A stretch of DNA of 39,815 nt. It comes from Bacteroidota bacterium. GTDB taxonomy: Bacteria; Bacteroidota; Bacteroidia; Palsa-948. The notes below the pieces were generated by a model. The model was given only the letters and a program-made list of their open reading frames with translations, made no database searches and was not told where the DNA came from. The stretch spans positions 1-39,815 of the forward strand of contig JACRAL010000005.1 of assembly GCA_016213435.1 (NCBI GenBank), given 5' to 3'. Positions 1-9,357 of the stretch are shown one piece after another (positions within the stretch are counted from its first letter, which is position 1; every line of letters starts with the position of its first letter). The position numbers were made by a program, and so were the translations under genes.

Positions 1-1
1 A

Positions 2-1123
2 AACTGGCTCACAAAAATAACAAATGCCGATGCCCTGCCCAGCGATGAAACCGTGGAAGATGAACTCATGCAGCTCAGCGCCACAGTGGAGGAAAAGATG
101 GAACTCTGCCGGCACAAATTTCAGGGCGCAAAGTTTTTTATTGAAAAAACTTTTCCGGACAACTTTGCGGTGCAGAACGAATTCGGATACGATGATTATG
201 AAGGAGCCCGCCAGAACCAGGCAAAGATGATTGGCTTTATGGAAAACTTTTACCGCGTGGCGAAAAAATACAAAGTAAAGCTCATCGCCAAAAATTACAC
301 CATGCCGATGATTGATGAAATAGGCACCCTGCGCGATGCGCTACGCACGGCAGATAACGATCAGGAAGCATTCAAATCGGGGCGGCCCGTGCTCACGCAG
401 GATCGTATTATTATACTCAATGCCTGCTGGATAGAAACATTAAAAGTATGCTCTGCCGGAAAAATTATTTTTCACAATAACCTTGCAAAGTATAACCAAT
501 ACCTGCTGCCCGATTCAGGAGGCACTGTTCCAACTCCTCCGCCTGCACTGGCCCTCATCACACTGACCACCGATCAAACCATTCTGCAGGCAATCATCCT
601 CAAAATAGCGGGCAATGCTTTGGCAACAGGCACCGAGCAATTCAAAATTGCTTTTGGCGATGGCAATGAAACTATTGGCACTTTAGCAAACGGAATTCTT
701 GCAAGCTATCCGCACGATTATAACATACCCGGTGCCGATGCATCGGGCATTTACACCATAACAATAACTCCCGTTACTGCCGGTGCTTTCGCCCTCATGG
801 GTATTTTGCAATTTGATAACTGCAAACTCATGGGCATAGTTACTATCCCGGCTGCGGTGCAGGCATCGGGCATTCAGACTCCAAATAATCATATAACAAA
901 TTTCAATATGCAGCCTGCTTCTTACAGCAAGCTCACTTCGCTTGTTCTTTTTAATAATGATATGACTGCAAGTAACGTAAACTTTAATATGATTGGTTTA
1001 GATGACAATGGCTTGCCTAATGGCTTTGCCAATTTTGGCGGTGGAAATGCTGCTCCCACAGGGGCAGGGATAACAGCTAAGAATAATTTAATTGCAAAAG
1101 GATGGACGGTAATAACGAATTAA
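2..1123 (+). CDS. hypothetical protein, 5'-truncated by window edge
   Basis: Frame is open from base 2 (NWLTKITNADALPSDETVEDELMQ...) to TAA at 1121-1123; no family recognised. Confidence 0.6.
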   Translation, partial: NWLTKITNADALPSDETVEDELMQLSATVEEKMELCRHKFQGAKFFIEKTFPDNFAVQNEFGYDDYEGARQNQAKMIGFMENFYRVAKKYKVKLIAKNYTMPMIDEIGTLRDALRTADNDQEAFKSGRPVLTQDRIIILNACWIETLKVCSAGKIIFHNNLAKYNQYLLPDSGGTVPTPPPALALITLTTDQTILQAIILKIAGNALATGTEQFKIAFGDGNETIGTLANGILASYPHDYNIPGADASGIYTITITPVTAGAFALMGILQFDNCKLMGIVTIPAAVQASGIQTPNNHITNFNMQPASYSKLTSLVLFNNDMTASNVNFNMIGLDDNGLPNGFANFGGGNAAPTGAGITAKNNLIAKGWTVITN

Positions 1124-1124
1124 A

Positions 1125-1203
1125 AGCCCCACCCCAACCCTCCCCATTGGGGAGGGAGCAAGTAATACAAGTCCTCCCTAACGGGGAGGATTTAGGAGGG
1201 GCT
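1125..1203. repeat. MITE-like palindromic element with two inverted ends
   Basis: Left end agccccaccccaaccctccccattggggaggg; right end (reverse complement) agcccctcctaaatcctccccgttagggagg. Confidence 0.75.
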
Positions 1204-1221
1204 AAATAATAACTACACATC

Positions 1222-4200
1222 ATGAAAAACAAAATCTTTACCCTTGCTCTACGCTCAATCTCCTCCCCTTTGGACAACCGTAGGTTGCGAGCGAAGCTCA
1301 CTGGGGTGGGGCTCCTCCTCCTCTGCCAATTTTGTTTTTGGCAACAGGCATTTGCTCAACCAAATACTGCAACGATAGCAACAACAACTATTGTAGCTGC
1401 GGCTGATATTTGTGCGGGTTCTACAAAGGTTCCTATTCATGCTTTCAGTATAACAACATCGGGTGGTACTCCCGGTAATGCATTTTTTCGGGGATTTAAT
1501 TATACAACTACCGGAACTTACCTTGCCATTGATATAAATAATTTTAAACTTTGGGTTAACACCGTAAATAATTTAAGCACGGCTACATTATGCCCAGGAG
1601 TGCCGGGAGGAACAAATACTAGTCCTGCCGGTCCGGGTACGCAATATTTTTCATATACCAATCTGGCGTTAATTGCTTACAATACAACCCGATATTTTTG
1701 GATAACGATGGATGTTGCTGCCTCCGCTATTGAAGGAAGCACCATTGCAGTGAATGCATCAGTAGCTACAGACATGTCTGTTTTACTTAATATAACCACC
1801 TTCCTTGGTACAGCTTCTGCAAGCGGAACACAAACGTTAAAAGCTCAACCGGCCATCACAGCTCAACCCGTTGCTCAGGCAACATGTGATGCCTATACTA
1901 CTGCTTTTAGCGTTACCGCTGCAGGTAGCGGATTAACTTATCAATGGAAGGAAAACGGAGTATCTATTACCGATGGAGGAATTTACAACGGAGCCACCAC
2001 GGCAACCTTAACGCTTACCGGAGTAACTACAGGCATGACCGGCTATCTATATACTTGCGTAATAACCAATGCCGCAGCTTGCCCGGTAACTTCCTCTTCT
2101 GCAGCGCTTACAGTTACTGCCATCCCTTTTGCTTATTCCGGCAGCAGTGTTACACAAAATAATACCTCGAATGTTTTACGCGGAACAAACTACAATGAGA
2201 TCATTGCTATTCCGATCGTTATGTCGGGAAACTGTACGCCATTCAATGCAACTTCTTTTTCTTTAAATACAACCGGAAGCACCGCACCAGCCACCGACAT
2301 TACCACTGCAAGTCTTTGGTACACGGGCGCTTCACCCTTGTTTGCAACCACCAGTCTTTTTGGCACGTTGGCATCTCCAAGCGGGGCGTTCACTATCACT
2401 GGAACTCAAAGTTTAGCTCCAGGCATCAATTATTTTTGGTTAACCTATGATGTTCCTGCTACCGCCACCGTTACCGATGTTCTGGACGGGGAATGTACTT
2501 CAGTAATTGTTGGCGGAACTGCTTATGCACCCACTGTTACTGCTCCGGCAGGAAGCAGATCCATAGTTGCCGTGAACAACTGGCTTTGGGCTAAGGGGGC
2601 CGTAGGCCCAGGAGGTGCTACAACATTGCATGATTTTTTTGACTGCGCCACCGATCCGTTGAACAATGTGTATGTTACAGGGGAGTTTATGGGTGTCATC
2701 ACTTTTGGATCTCTTCCCACATTGACATCTGCCGGAGTAACTAATACTGATGTTGTTGTTACTAAATATGATGCTTCGGGCAATGCCCTCTGGGCAAGAA
2801 AAGGAGGAAGCAATGGGAATAGAGCGGATAGGGGATGGCATGTGGCTACTGATGCTGCCGGCAATGTGTTTGTAACGGGAATAACAGGTTTTGGGGGTAC
2901 ATTTGGTTCTTTAACTTTTCAAGCCGGTATGTTTCTTGTAAAATACAATACTAACGGCACAGAGCAGTGGGTTAAAACTGGTACTACTGGTGATGATAGG
3001 AGTCAGGGGCTAAGTGTGGCAACAGATGCCTCTGGCAATATCTATGTAGCCGGGAATTTTTGGAGCCCTACCTTCACCATTGGCACATATACCCTTACCA
3101 ACAGTATGGGAGCTGCTAACCAGAGTGATGCCTTTGTGGTGAAATACGATGCATTGGGCACCGTGCTTTGGGTAAGAAAAGGAGCCAGTGGCAATGGAAG
3201 TACCTCTGCATATAGCGTTTCTGTTGACGGATCGGGCAATGTTTTTGTAGGGGGATACACCATACATAACACTTTCGTTTCCGGTGCATTCGGTGTTGCT
3301 TTTGGCGCATATTCTCTTGCTCAGGTTCAAACCGATGATTTTTTTCTTGTTAAGTATGATGCTAACGGAAATGAACAATGGTTAAAAGGTCCAACAGCAG
3401 GTGCAGGAGGCGGAGGCGGTGGGAATAGGAACCATATTTACGGTGTGAAAGCGGATGCTGCAGGCAATGTATATATAACAGGGGAGTTTGTAAGCAATTT
3501 AAAAATTGGAACAACAGCCCTCACCACTGCCGGGTTCGGAAACGTGGATATGTTTCTTGCCAAGTACGATGCCTCTGGCGCTGTTCAATGGGCTGTGAAA
3601 GGAGGAGGTACCAGCACCGACCGTGGTTACGACATAGACATAAACCCACTCAATGGCCACTTGTTTGTGGTTGGGGACGCGGGTGTATGGACAAGCACCA
3701 GCAACTTTACTTTCGGAGCGGTTACTGTAACCGGTGGGAACGAATCTTTGTTTATTGTGGAATACTTAGCAACTAACGGAACTGCGGTTTGCGGGAGTGC
3801 ATTACCAGGTGGGGCAGAAGATAAATCGGGTGTTGCTGCAGACAGTTGGGGCTACGCGTATGTAGGAGGAGATTTTGAGGCAATCGACCCCTTTGTTGTA
3901 GGTTCTACTAGTATAGCAAGTTCTGCCGGTGAAACAGGATATGTCGCCAAATGGTCCACGTGTGTTGCCATTCCTCTTCCTGTGGAGATGATGTCGTTCA
4001 CAGCAGTATGCAGCGATGGCAAAGCAAAACTGGCATGGAGCACCGCCAGCGAAAGCAACAATGATTACTTTACGGTAGAACGTAGCAAAGAAGCGGCAGG
4101 AGGCAGCAGCAGTTTGCAGTGGGAGCAAATCGGCACAGTAAAGGGTATAGGCAACAGCAGCACAACAACAGAGTATACATTTGTTGATGAGCAACTCCTC

Positions 4201-4569
4201 TCTCCTGTGGGAGAGGGGCAGGGGGTGAGGTATTATCGCCTCAAACAAACAGATTATAACGGCAGCAGTAATTATTCAAATATTGTGAGCTTCAATAAGA
4301 ATAATTGTTCCATGTCTGTTTATCCTAATCCATTTGATAAAACTATTTATGTGAGCAGCGGAACCGCTGTGAATGCATTGTTTAGAATCGTGAATGTACT
4401 GGGACAAGAGGTGTGTGCACGAAACATAATTATTCCCGGAGATGGTACAAGCCTTGCCATTGACTTGCCCTCATTAGCCAGCGGAATGTACATAGTACGA
4501 ATCAGTGATACAGATAATTCAACACTATTGATGAGCACGAAAGTGGTGAGGGCGGGAGTGGGAGATTAG
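1222..4569 (+). CDS. large secreted SBBP/beta-propeller-repeat protein with T9SS type A C-terminal sorting domain
   Basis: Repeated 'KYDASGN..W..K.GG....R...VATDAAGNVFVTG' units; C-terminal 'VYPNPFDKTIYVSS...VLGQEV...LASGMYIVRI' sorting domain; signal peptide. Confidence 0.85.
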   Translation: MKNKIFTLALRSISSPLDNRRLRAKLTGVGLLLLCQFCFWQQAFAQPNTATIATTTIVAAADICAGSTKVPIHAFSITTSGGTPGNAFFRGFNYTTTGTYLAIDINNFKLWVNTVNNLSTATLCPGVPGGTNTSPAGPGTQYFSYTNLALIAYNTTRYFWITMDVAASAIEGSTIAVNASVATDMSVLLNITTFLGTASASGTQTLKAQPAITAQPVAQATCDAYTTAFSVTAAGSGLTYQWKENGVSITDGGIYNGATTATLTLTGVTTGMTGYLYTCVITNAAACPVTSSSAALTVTAIPFAYSGSSVTQNNTSNVLRGTNYNEIIAIPIVMSGNCTPFNATSFSLNTTGSTAPATDITTASLWYTGASPLFATTSLFGTLASPSGAFTITGTQSLAPGINYFWLTYDVPATATVTDVLDGECTSVIVGGTAYAPTVTAPAGSRSIVAVNNWLWAKGAVGPGGATTLHDFFDCATDPLNNVYVTGEFMGVITFGSLPTLTSAGVTNTDVVVTKYDASGNALWARKGGSNGNRADRGWHVATDAAGNVFVTGITGFGGTFGSLTFQAGMFLVKYNTNGTEQWVKTGTTGDDRSQGLSVATDASGNIYVAGNFWSPTFTIGTYTLTNSMGAANQSDAFVVKYDALGTVLWVRKGASGNGSTSAYSVSVDGSGNVFVGGYTIHNTFVSGAFGVAFGAYSLAQVQTDDFFLVKYDANGNEQWLKGPTAGAGGGGGGNRNHIYGVKADAAGNVYITGEFVSNLKIGTTALTTAGFGNVDMFLAKYDASGAVQWAVKGGGTSTDRGYDIDINPLNGHLFVVGDAGVWTSTSNFTFGAVTVTGGNESLFIVEYLATNGTAVCGSALPGGAEDKSGVAADSWGYAYVGGDFEAIDPFVVGSTSIASSAGETGYVAKWSTCVAIPLPVEMMSFTAVCSDGKAKLAWSTASESNNDYFTVERSKEAAGGSSSLQWEQIGTVKGIGNSSTTTEYTFVDEQLLSPVGEGQGVRYYRLKQTDYNGSSNYSNIVSFNKNNCSMSVYPNPFDKTIYVSSGTAVNALFRIVNVLGQEVCARNIIIPGDGTSLAIDLPSLASGMYIVRISDTDNSTLLMSTKVVRAGVGD
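1254..1315 (+). repeat. palindromic element variant inside CDS (signal peptide)
   Basis: tctcctcccctttggacaaccgtaggttgcgagcgaagctcactggggtggggct; shares TGAGCTTCGCTCGCAA and TTGTCCAAAGGGGAGGA (reverse complement) with 18841-18926. Confidence 0.7.
4196..4230 (+). repeat. in-frame solo palindromic end (LLSPVGEGQGVR)
   Basis: ctcctctctcctgtgggagaggggcagggggtgagg inside a conserved '..YTFVDE..[insert]..YYRLKQTDY' segment. Confidence 0.7.
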
Positions 4570-4587
4570 CATAGAGGAAATTAGTTT

Positions 4588-5328
4588 CTAGCTCCCCGCT
4601 CCAATACTTTTTCCTCCATCCACATAAATTAGCTGCCCGGTAATGAACTGCGCTTTCTCGGAAGAGAGAAAAGCAACCACATTGGCAACGTCTTCCGGCT
4701 TGCCCATTGTTTTTGTGGGCTGCGCATCTATGAGCTGCTGCTGAACTTCGGGTTTCAGCGCTTGCGTCATGGGAGTTTCGATCAACCCCGGTGCAACGGT
4801 ATTGACCAGCACATTGAACTTGCCGAGTTCCAGTGCGAGCACACGCGTAAGGGCGTTAACACCGCCTTTGGAAGCGGAGTAATTGGATTGCCCGCGGTTG
4901 CCAAGCCATGCGCGCGAAGAAATATTTATTATCCTTCCCGATTTCTGTTCCTTCATGATCTTTGCTGCCTCCTTGCACATGAGCCATGTTCCTTTCAGAT
5001 TGACATTTATAACAGTGTCAAAATCCTCTTCGCTCATCTTCCAGATCATGCTGTCGCGTATGATGCCGGCATTGTTCACCACCACATCCACGCGCCCGTG
5101 CTGCTTCATCACCTCTGCGAACAGCGCAGTAACCGGTTCAGACTTGCCGATATGGCAAAGATGAGCGGATGATTTATCTTTTCCGATTTCATTTCGCAGG
5201 CTTTCGCATCCTGCAATATCCGTGCTTACTACCATGACCACGAAAAAACCATCAGCAGAAAGTTTTTGAGCGATGGCTCTTCCGATTCCGCGGGATGCTC
5301 CCGTTACAATTGCAATTCTTTTTTCCAT
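4588..5328 (-). CDS. short-chain dehydrogenase/reductase (FabG/3-hydroxyacyl-CoA dehydrogenase-like)
   Basis: TGASRGIGRAIA nucleotide-binding motif, NNAG, YSASKGG catalytic motif, YVDGG C-terminus. Confidence 0.9.
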   Translation of the reverse strand: MEKRIAIVTGASRGIGRAIAQKLSADGFFVVMVVSTDIAGCESLRNEIGKDKSSAHLCHIGKSEPVTALFAEVMKQHGRVDVVVNNAGIIRDSMIWKMSEEDFDTVINVNLKGTWLMCKEAAKIMKEQKSGRIINISSRAWLGNRGQSNYSASKGGVNALTRVLALELGKFNVLVNTVAPGLIETPMTQALKPEVQQQLIDAQPTKTMGKPEDVANVVAFLSSEKAQFITGQLIYVDGGKSIGAGS

Positions 5329-6092
5329 AATGAGATTTTATTTTTAACAGCGATTAATTTTCCAAGAATGCTCAATGCGATTTCCTCCGGTCCCTCTGCG
5401 TCAATATCAATTCCCATCGGCATGTCAATTTTATCTAATTCCTCTTCAGAAATATTCAATCCTTCACTGAACATTTTTTTTGTTACCTCCACTTTGCGCT
5501 GGCTGCCGATCATTCCGAGATAAGCAAAAGGTTTTTTTACGCAGAAAGCGAGAATGTCCCTGTCAACAGGGTGGCTGTAGGTCATGATGCAGATGTAGGT
5601 TTGCTCATCGAAGGGAAGTAATTTCAGCGCCTCGCCAAAAGGTAAATTCATTTTGTTTATCTCCTTTGATTTGCAATCGTCTACGTATTCCTTTCGGTCA
5701 TCTATCAGTACTGTTTCAAAGTCGAAATCTTTCGCAAGTTTTGCAAGCGATTGTCCAGTATGCCCCGCTCCAAAAATGTAAAGTTTGTTTTTCTTCATGA
5801 TGGGTTCAATGTAAATTTCAACAGTGCCACCGCAGCACATGCTATGCTGGTGCAGCAGGTCATGACGAAATAATTTCGGCTGTTTTGTTTCGAAGAGATT
5901 AACTGCATTTTCAATTACTGTTTTTTCAAGGTCACCTCCGCCAATTGTTCCGAATATTTTTCCGTCAGCATATACGATCATTTTTGCACCCACTTTGCGC
6001 GGTGTGCTTCCTTTTGTATTTACAATGGTGCAGATAACCGCTTCCTTACCGCCTTTCTGAATCTCTATTATTTTTTCAAAAATATTTTTCAC
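5304..6092 (-). CDS. XdhC/CoxI family molybdoenzyme accessory protein
   Basis: GSTPRKVGAKMIVYADGKIFGTIGGGDLE; CCGG; FGAGHTGQSLA Rossmann motif; YLGMIGSQRK. Confidence 0.85.
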   Translation of the reverse strand: MKNIFEKIIEIQKGGKEAVICTIVNTKGSTPRKVGAKMIVYADGKIFGTIGGGDLEKTVIENAVNLFETKQPKLFRHDLLHQHSMCCGGTVEIYIEPIMKKNKLYIFGAGHTGQSLAKLAKDFDFETVLIDDRKEYVDDCKSKEINKMNLPFGEALKLLPFDEQTYICIMTYSHPVDRDILAFCVKKPFAYLGMIGSQRKVEVTKKMFSEGLNISEEELDKIDMPMGIDIDAEGPEEIALSILGKLIAVKNKISLWKKELQL

Positions 6093-6679
6093 GATTTTAT
6101 TGCAACAAATTTCTCATACTCTTCAAGGGTGTTTATATTCATCAGAACAGAATCATTTCCCATCTCCGCAGTCTTTATACTGAACGACCAGTAAAAGTCT
6201 TTCAAATGCTGTTTTGTGTCCTCTGTCAATGATATTTTTTCAATAACATTTTTTGAAACTAAAATTGGATGCCCGCCTTTCCCATTATGCATAGGAACGG
6301 TGATTCCATTCGGGTTTTTATTCTTCATGAGTGAGTTCAAAGTAAATGAACTTACAAAAGGATTGTCCACATTCTGAATAAAGCAATATTCACTGGTAAT
6401 TTTTTTTACTCCAAGTTGTAATGAATAAAACTTTCCTTTTTCGCTGTGATGATTCAATACAATTTTGCATTCGGTATCAATAGTATCTGAAAAGTTTTTC
6501 CATTTCTCTTGCGAAAGTTCATCGTTAAGCACCACTACAATTTCCGAAAGCATCTCCTTGTATATGTCAATTAGTTTTTTCAGAAAGGTGACTCCATCGA
6601 TTTCTAGAAATGCTTTTGGATAATTCATGCGTTCTGATTTCCCGCCTGAAAGAATAATTGCTCCAAAAGTATTTTTCAT
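6089..6679 (-). CDS. nucleotidyltransferase, MocA/MobA-like (molybdenum cofactor cytidylyl/guanylyltransferase-like)
   Basis: N-terminal AIILSGGKSERMNYPKAFLEIDG motif; GGHPILVS; 4-bp overlap with the XdhC-like gene. Confidence 0.75.
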   Translation of the reverse strand: MKNTFGAIILSGGKSERMNYPKAFLEIDGVTFLKKLIDIYKEMLSEIVVVLNDELSQEKWKNFSDTIDTECKIVLNHHSEKGKFYSLQLGVKKITSEYCFIQNVDNPFVSSFTLNSLMKNKNPNGITVPMHNGKGGHPILVSKNVIEKISLTEDTKQHLKDFYWSFSIKTAEMGNDSVLMNINTLEEYEKFVAIKS

Positions 6680-6727
6680 TTGCTGATAATTTCAAAACGA
6701 AAGTACTCTCCTTGCCTTTTTGAAATC

Positions 6728-6741
6728 ATGATGAATATCAT
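6728..6741. promoter_or_regulatory. candidate operator: perfect inverted repeat ATGAT-gaat-ATCAT in the divergent mocA/bcr intergenic region
   Basis: Exact 5-bp arms in the roughly 110-bp divergent promoter region. Confidence 0.3.
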
Positions 6742-6788
6742 AGAATTATCTTGCACATAAAAGTTACTTTGCTCAAAATAATTAAGAA

Positions 6789-7952
6789 ATGAAATCTCTT
6801 GATATCATCCTGAAAGAATGTGAAATCTTGGCTTTTGATTTAACTTTTTCAAAGGCAAAAAAATGGAAAGCAGAAGACAAAAAAAGAATTCTTGTCGGTT
6901 ACCTTCCTATTTATGTTCCACGCGAAATCATTCATGCGGCAAATGGATTGCCTGTGGGAATAATGGGAGCGGGGGATAGAAAGCAAATTATTAAAGGAGA
7001 TGCGTATTACCAATCCTACATCTGCCATCTTCCTCGCGGAATAATAGAAATGGCACTCGATAAAAATTTAGATGACTTTGACGGATTTATGTTCCCTGCC
7101 ATTTGCGATTGCGTACGAAATCTTTCCGGAATGTTCAAGCTTTCAAAGAAAGGAAAATTTCAGCGCTACTTTGATTATCCTCAAAACTTTGATGCGCTCA
7201 TTGGCGGTACTTTTTACATCCAGGAAATGGAGAAGATATTGGAAGATATGCATGCGATCAATGGCGTGAAAGTTACAGCAGAAGCGATCAACAAAGCCAT
7301 AAAGCTTTACAATGTTAACCGTAAGTTGATTGAAGAGATATATAGCATCCGCCAACAATATCCATGGAGATTATCCGCAGTGGAAACCTATCACATTCTG
7401 CGTGCGGGAATTACTATTCCTGTTGAAGAACACAATGAAATGTTGAAGCAAGTGGTTGATCATATTCAGAAAGAACGTGGTGAGCCCATGGATAATATCC
7501 GCGTGGTAGTCACCGGTTCGTTCTGCGAACAACCTCCCATCGGCCTGATCAAATCCATTGAGATGGCAGGGTGTTATATTGTAGAGGATGATTTCATGCT
7601 GGGTTCAAGGCAGATACAGGGAGAGATAAAGGATAATAGCAAGAATCCGCTAGAGGCGCTTGCAGATGCTTACATCCATCAAAGCACATTTACTTCCTGT
7701 TTTTACGATGTTGAAAACCCAAGAGGAAAAAGGTTGGTTAAACTTGCGAAAGAAAGAAATGCAGATGGAATCATTTTCTCCGCAGCAAGTTTCTGCGATC
7801 CTGCGTTGCTGGATCGTCCGCAAATGCAGCAGGAATGCGATGCAGTCGGAATTCCGCACATTAATTTCCAGTATCACGAAAACACCGGGCAGTTCAAAGT
7901 CATTAAAGAACAGGCCGGAACTTTTTCCGATTCAATAAAATTGTGGGCGTAA
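6789..7952 (+). CDS. bcrC: benzoyl-CoA reductase subunit C (2-hydroxyacyl-CoA dehydratase family)
   Basis: GYLPIYVPREIIHAANGLPVGIMGAGDRKQIIKGDAYYQSYICHLPRG; size and first position in a CBAD gene order. Confidence 0.9.
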   Translation: MKSLDIILKECEILAFDLTFSKAKKWKAEDKKRILVGYLPIYVPREIIHAANGLPVGIMGAGDRKQIIKGDAYYQSYICHLPRGIIEMALDKNLDDFDGFMFPAICDCVRNLSGMFKLSKKGKFQRYFDYPQNFDALIGGTFYIQEMEKILEDMHAINGVKVTAEAINKAIKLYNVNRKLIEEIYSIRQQYPWRLSAVETYHILRAGITIPVEEHNEMLKQVVDHIQKERGEPMDNIRVVVTGSFCEQPPIGLIKSIEMAGCYIVEDDFMLGSRQIQGEIKDNSKNPLEALADAYIHQSTFTSCFYDVENPRGKRLVKLAKERNADGIIFSAASFCDPALLDRPQMQQECDAVGIPHINFQYHENTGQFKVIKEQAGTFSDSIKLWA

Positions 7953-8022
7953 GAAACAGTAGACAATTGGCAGTAGGCAAAAAAATAAATAATAAATAGT
8001 AAATCTAAAATTGTAATTCCCC

Positions 8023-9324
8023 ATGGCAGATCCAAAAGAAGCAATTAAAGAAAAGAGCATGGTCATTCAGAAGGATATGCTCGCAAAACAATTTCATGAT
8101 CTCAGCAAAGCAAAGGAGCTTGGAAAAAAAGTAGTGTACACTTTTGTTCCCGGAAACCTGACGGAACTTATTCTTTCCTTCGATATGCTGCCGGTGTATC
8201 CTGAAATCAATGCGCTGCAATCCGGCATGCGGAAAAAATCGGCTGCATATATTCGTGAAGCCGAAAAGATGGGGCACTCCGAAGATGTTTGTACCTATGT
8301 GAAGTGCGATATCGGAATGATGCTCAACGGAAATATTGGGCCCACCGGAGAACAACTTCCAAAACCTGATCTGTTGTTGTTGAGTTATACCGGCTGTTTC
8401 ACTTTCTTGAAATGGTTTGAAAACCTGGAGCGTTTGTATCCCGGAGTTCCTGTTGCGATGCTTCATACTCCTTACCAGGAAGATGGCAAGATTACAAAAG
8501 ACCAAGTAGATTACATGGTGAAGCAGCTGAATGAAGAAGTGATTCCAAAGATGGAAAAAGTTACAGGTAAAAAATTTGATTCGGCTAAACTTTCAAAACT
8601 GATGGAGAACTCTGCAAAGGCAGAAGACCTGTTGGTGAAGATATTGGAAAGCGCAAAAAGAAAACCATCGCCTATCGATGCGTATTTCGCAGGTGTTTAT
8701 TACATCGGTCCGATTTTTACCGCTTTCCGCGGAACAGATTCTGCAGTTGAATATTACACAGAGCTCTGGAGTGAAGTTCAGGAAAGAATTAAATTGGGTC
8801 TTGGTCCTGTAACTCCTGAAGGAGAATTGAAAGAAGAAAAATACCGTTTGGTAATGGAAGGTCCTCCAAACTGGACAAACTTCCGTGAGTTCTGGAAGAT
8901 ATTTTATGACATGGGTGCGGTGATCGTTGCTTCTACTTATACAAAAGTAGGTGGAGTGTATGACACCGGATTCCGTCATGATCCTAAAAATCCGCTGGAG
9001 AGTTTATCGAAATATTGTATGGGAGTTTATACCAATCTGAATCTTCCTCAGCGAGTAGATCTGATCGAGAATTATGTAAAAGAATATAAGGCGGACGGAT
9101 TCCTGATCAATTCTATCAAGAGTTGCAATTCGTTTTCAGCAGGACAATTGATGATCATGCGCCAGATCGAACAGCGCACAGGTGTTCCGGTTGGATTTAT
9201 AGAAAGTGATCTGGTGGATCCGCGTTATTTCTCTTATGCGAACATTAAGAACCGTTTGGAATCTTATTTCCAGATGTTGGAGCAAAGAAAAATTATTCTC
9301 AAACAGGAAGGAGTAGAAGCATAA
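8023..9324 (+). CDS. bcrB: benzoyl-CoA reductase subunit B
   Basis: VVYTFVPGNLTELILSFDMLPVYPEINALQSGMRKKS, DVCTYVKCDIGMM; 2-HAD-family fold; adjacency to bcrC and bcrA. Confidence 0.9.
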   Translation: MADPKEAIKEKSMVIQKDMLAKQFHDLSKAKELGKKVVYTFVPGNLTELILSFDMLPVYPEINALQSGMRKKSAAYIREAEKMGHSEDVCTYVKCDIGMMLNGNIGPTGEQLPKPDLLLLSYTGCFTFLKWFENLERLYPGVPVAMLHTPYQEDGKITKDQVDYMVKQLNEEVIPKMEKVTGKKFDSAKLSKLMENSAKAEDLLVKILESAKRKPSPIDAYFAGVYYIGPIFTAFRGTDSAVEYYTELWSEVQERIKLGLGPVTPEGELKEEKYRLVMEGPPNWTNFREFWKIFYDMGAVIVASTYTKVGGVYDTGFRHDPKNPLESLSKYCMGVYTNLNLPQRVDLIENYVKEYKADGFLINSIKSCNSFSAGQLMIMRQIEQRTGVPVGFIESDLVDPRYFSYANIKNRLESYFQMLEQRKIILKQEGVEA

Positions 9325-9357
9325 AGTTTAAACACGAATAAAAAAGAATATATCCCA

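Noticed and set aside
2500-2864. Antisense ORFs of 113 aa opposite the T9SS-cargo gene (also 3010-3378 and 3802-4248)
   Set aside because: Compositionally biased shadows of a Gly/Thr-rich repetitive gene; no family resemblance and the sense frame is clearly coding.
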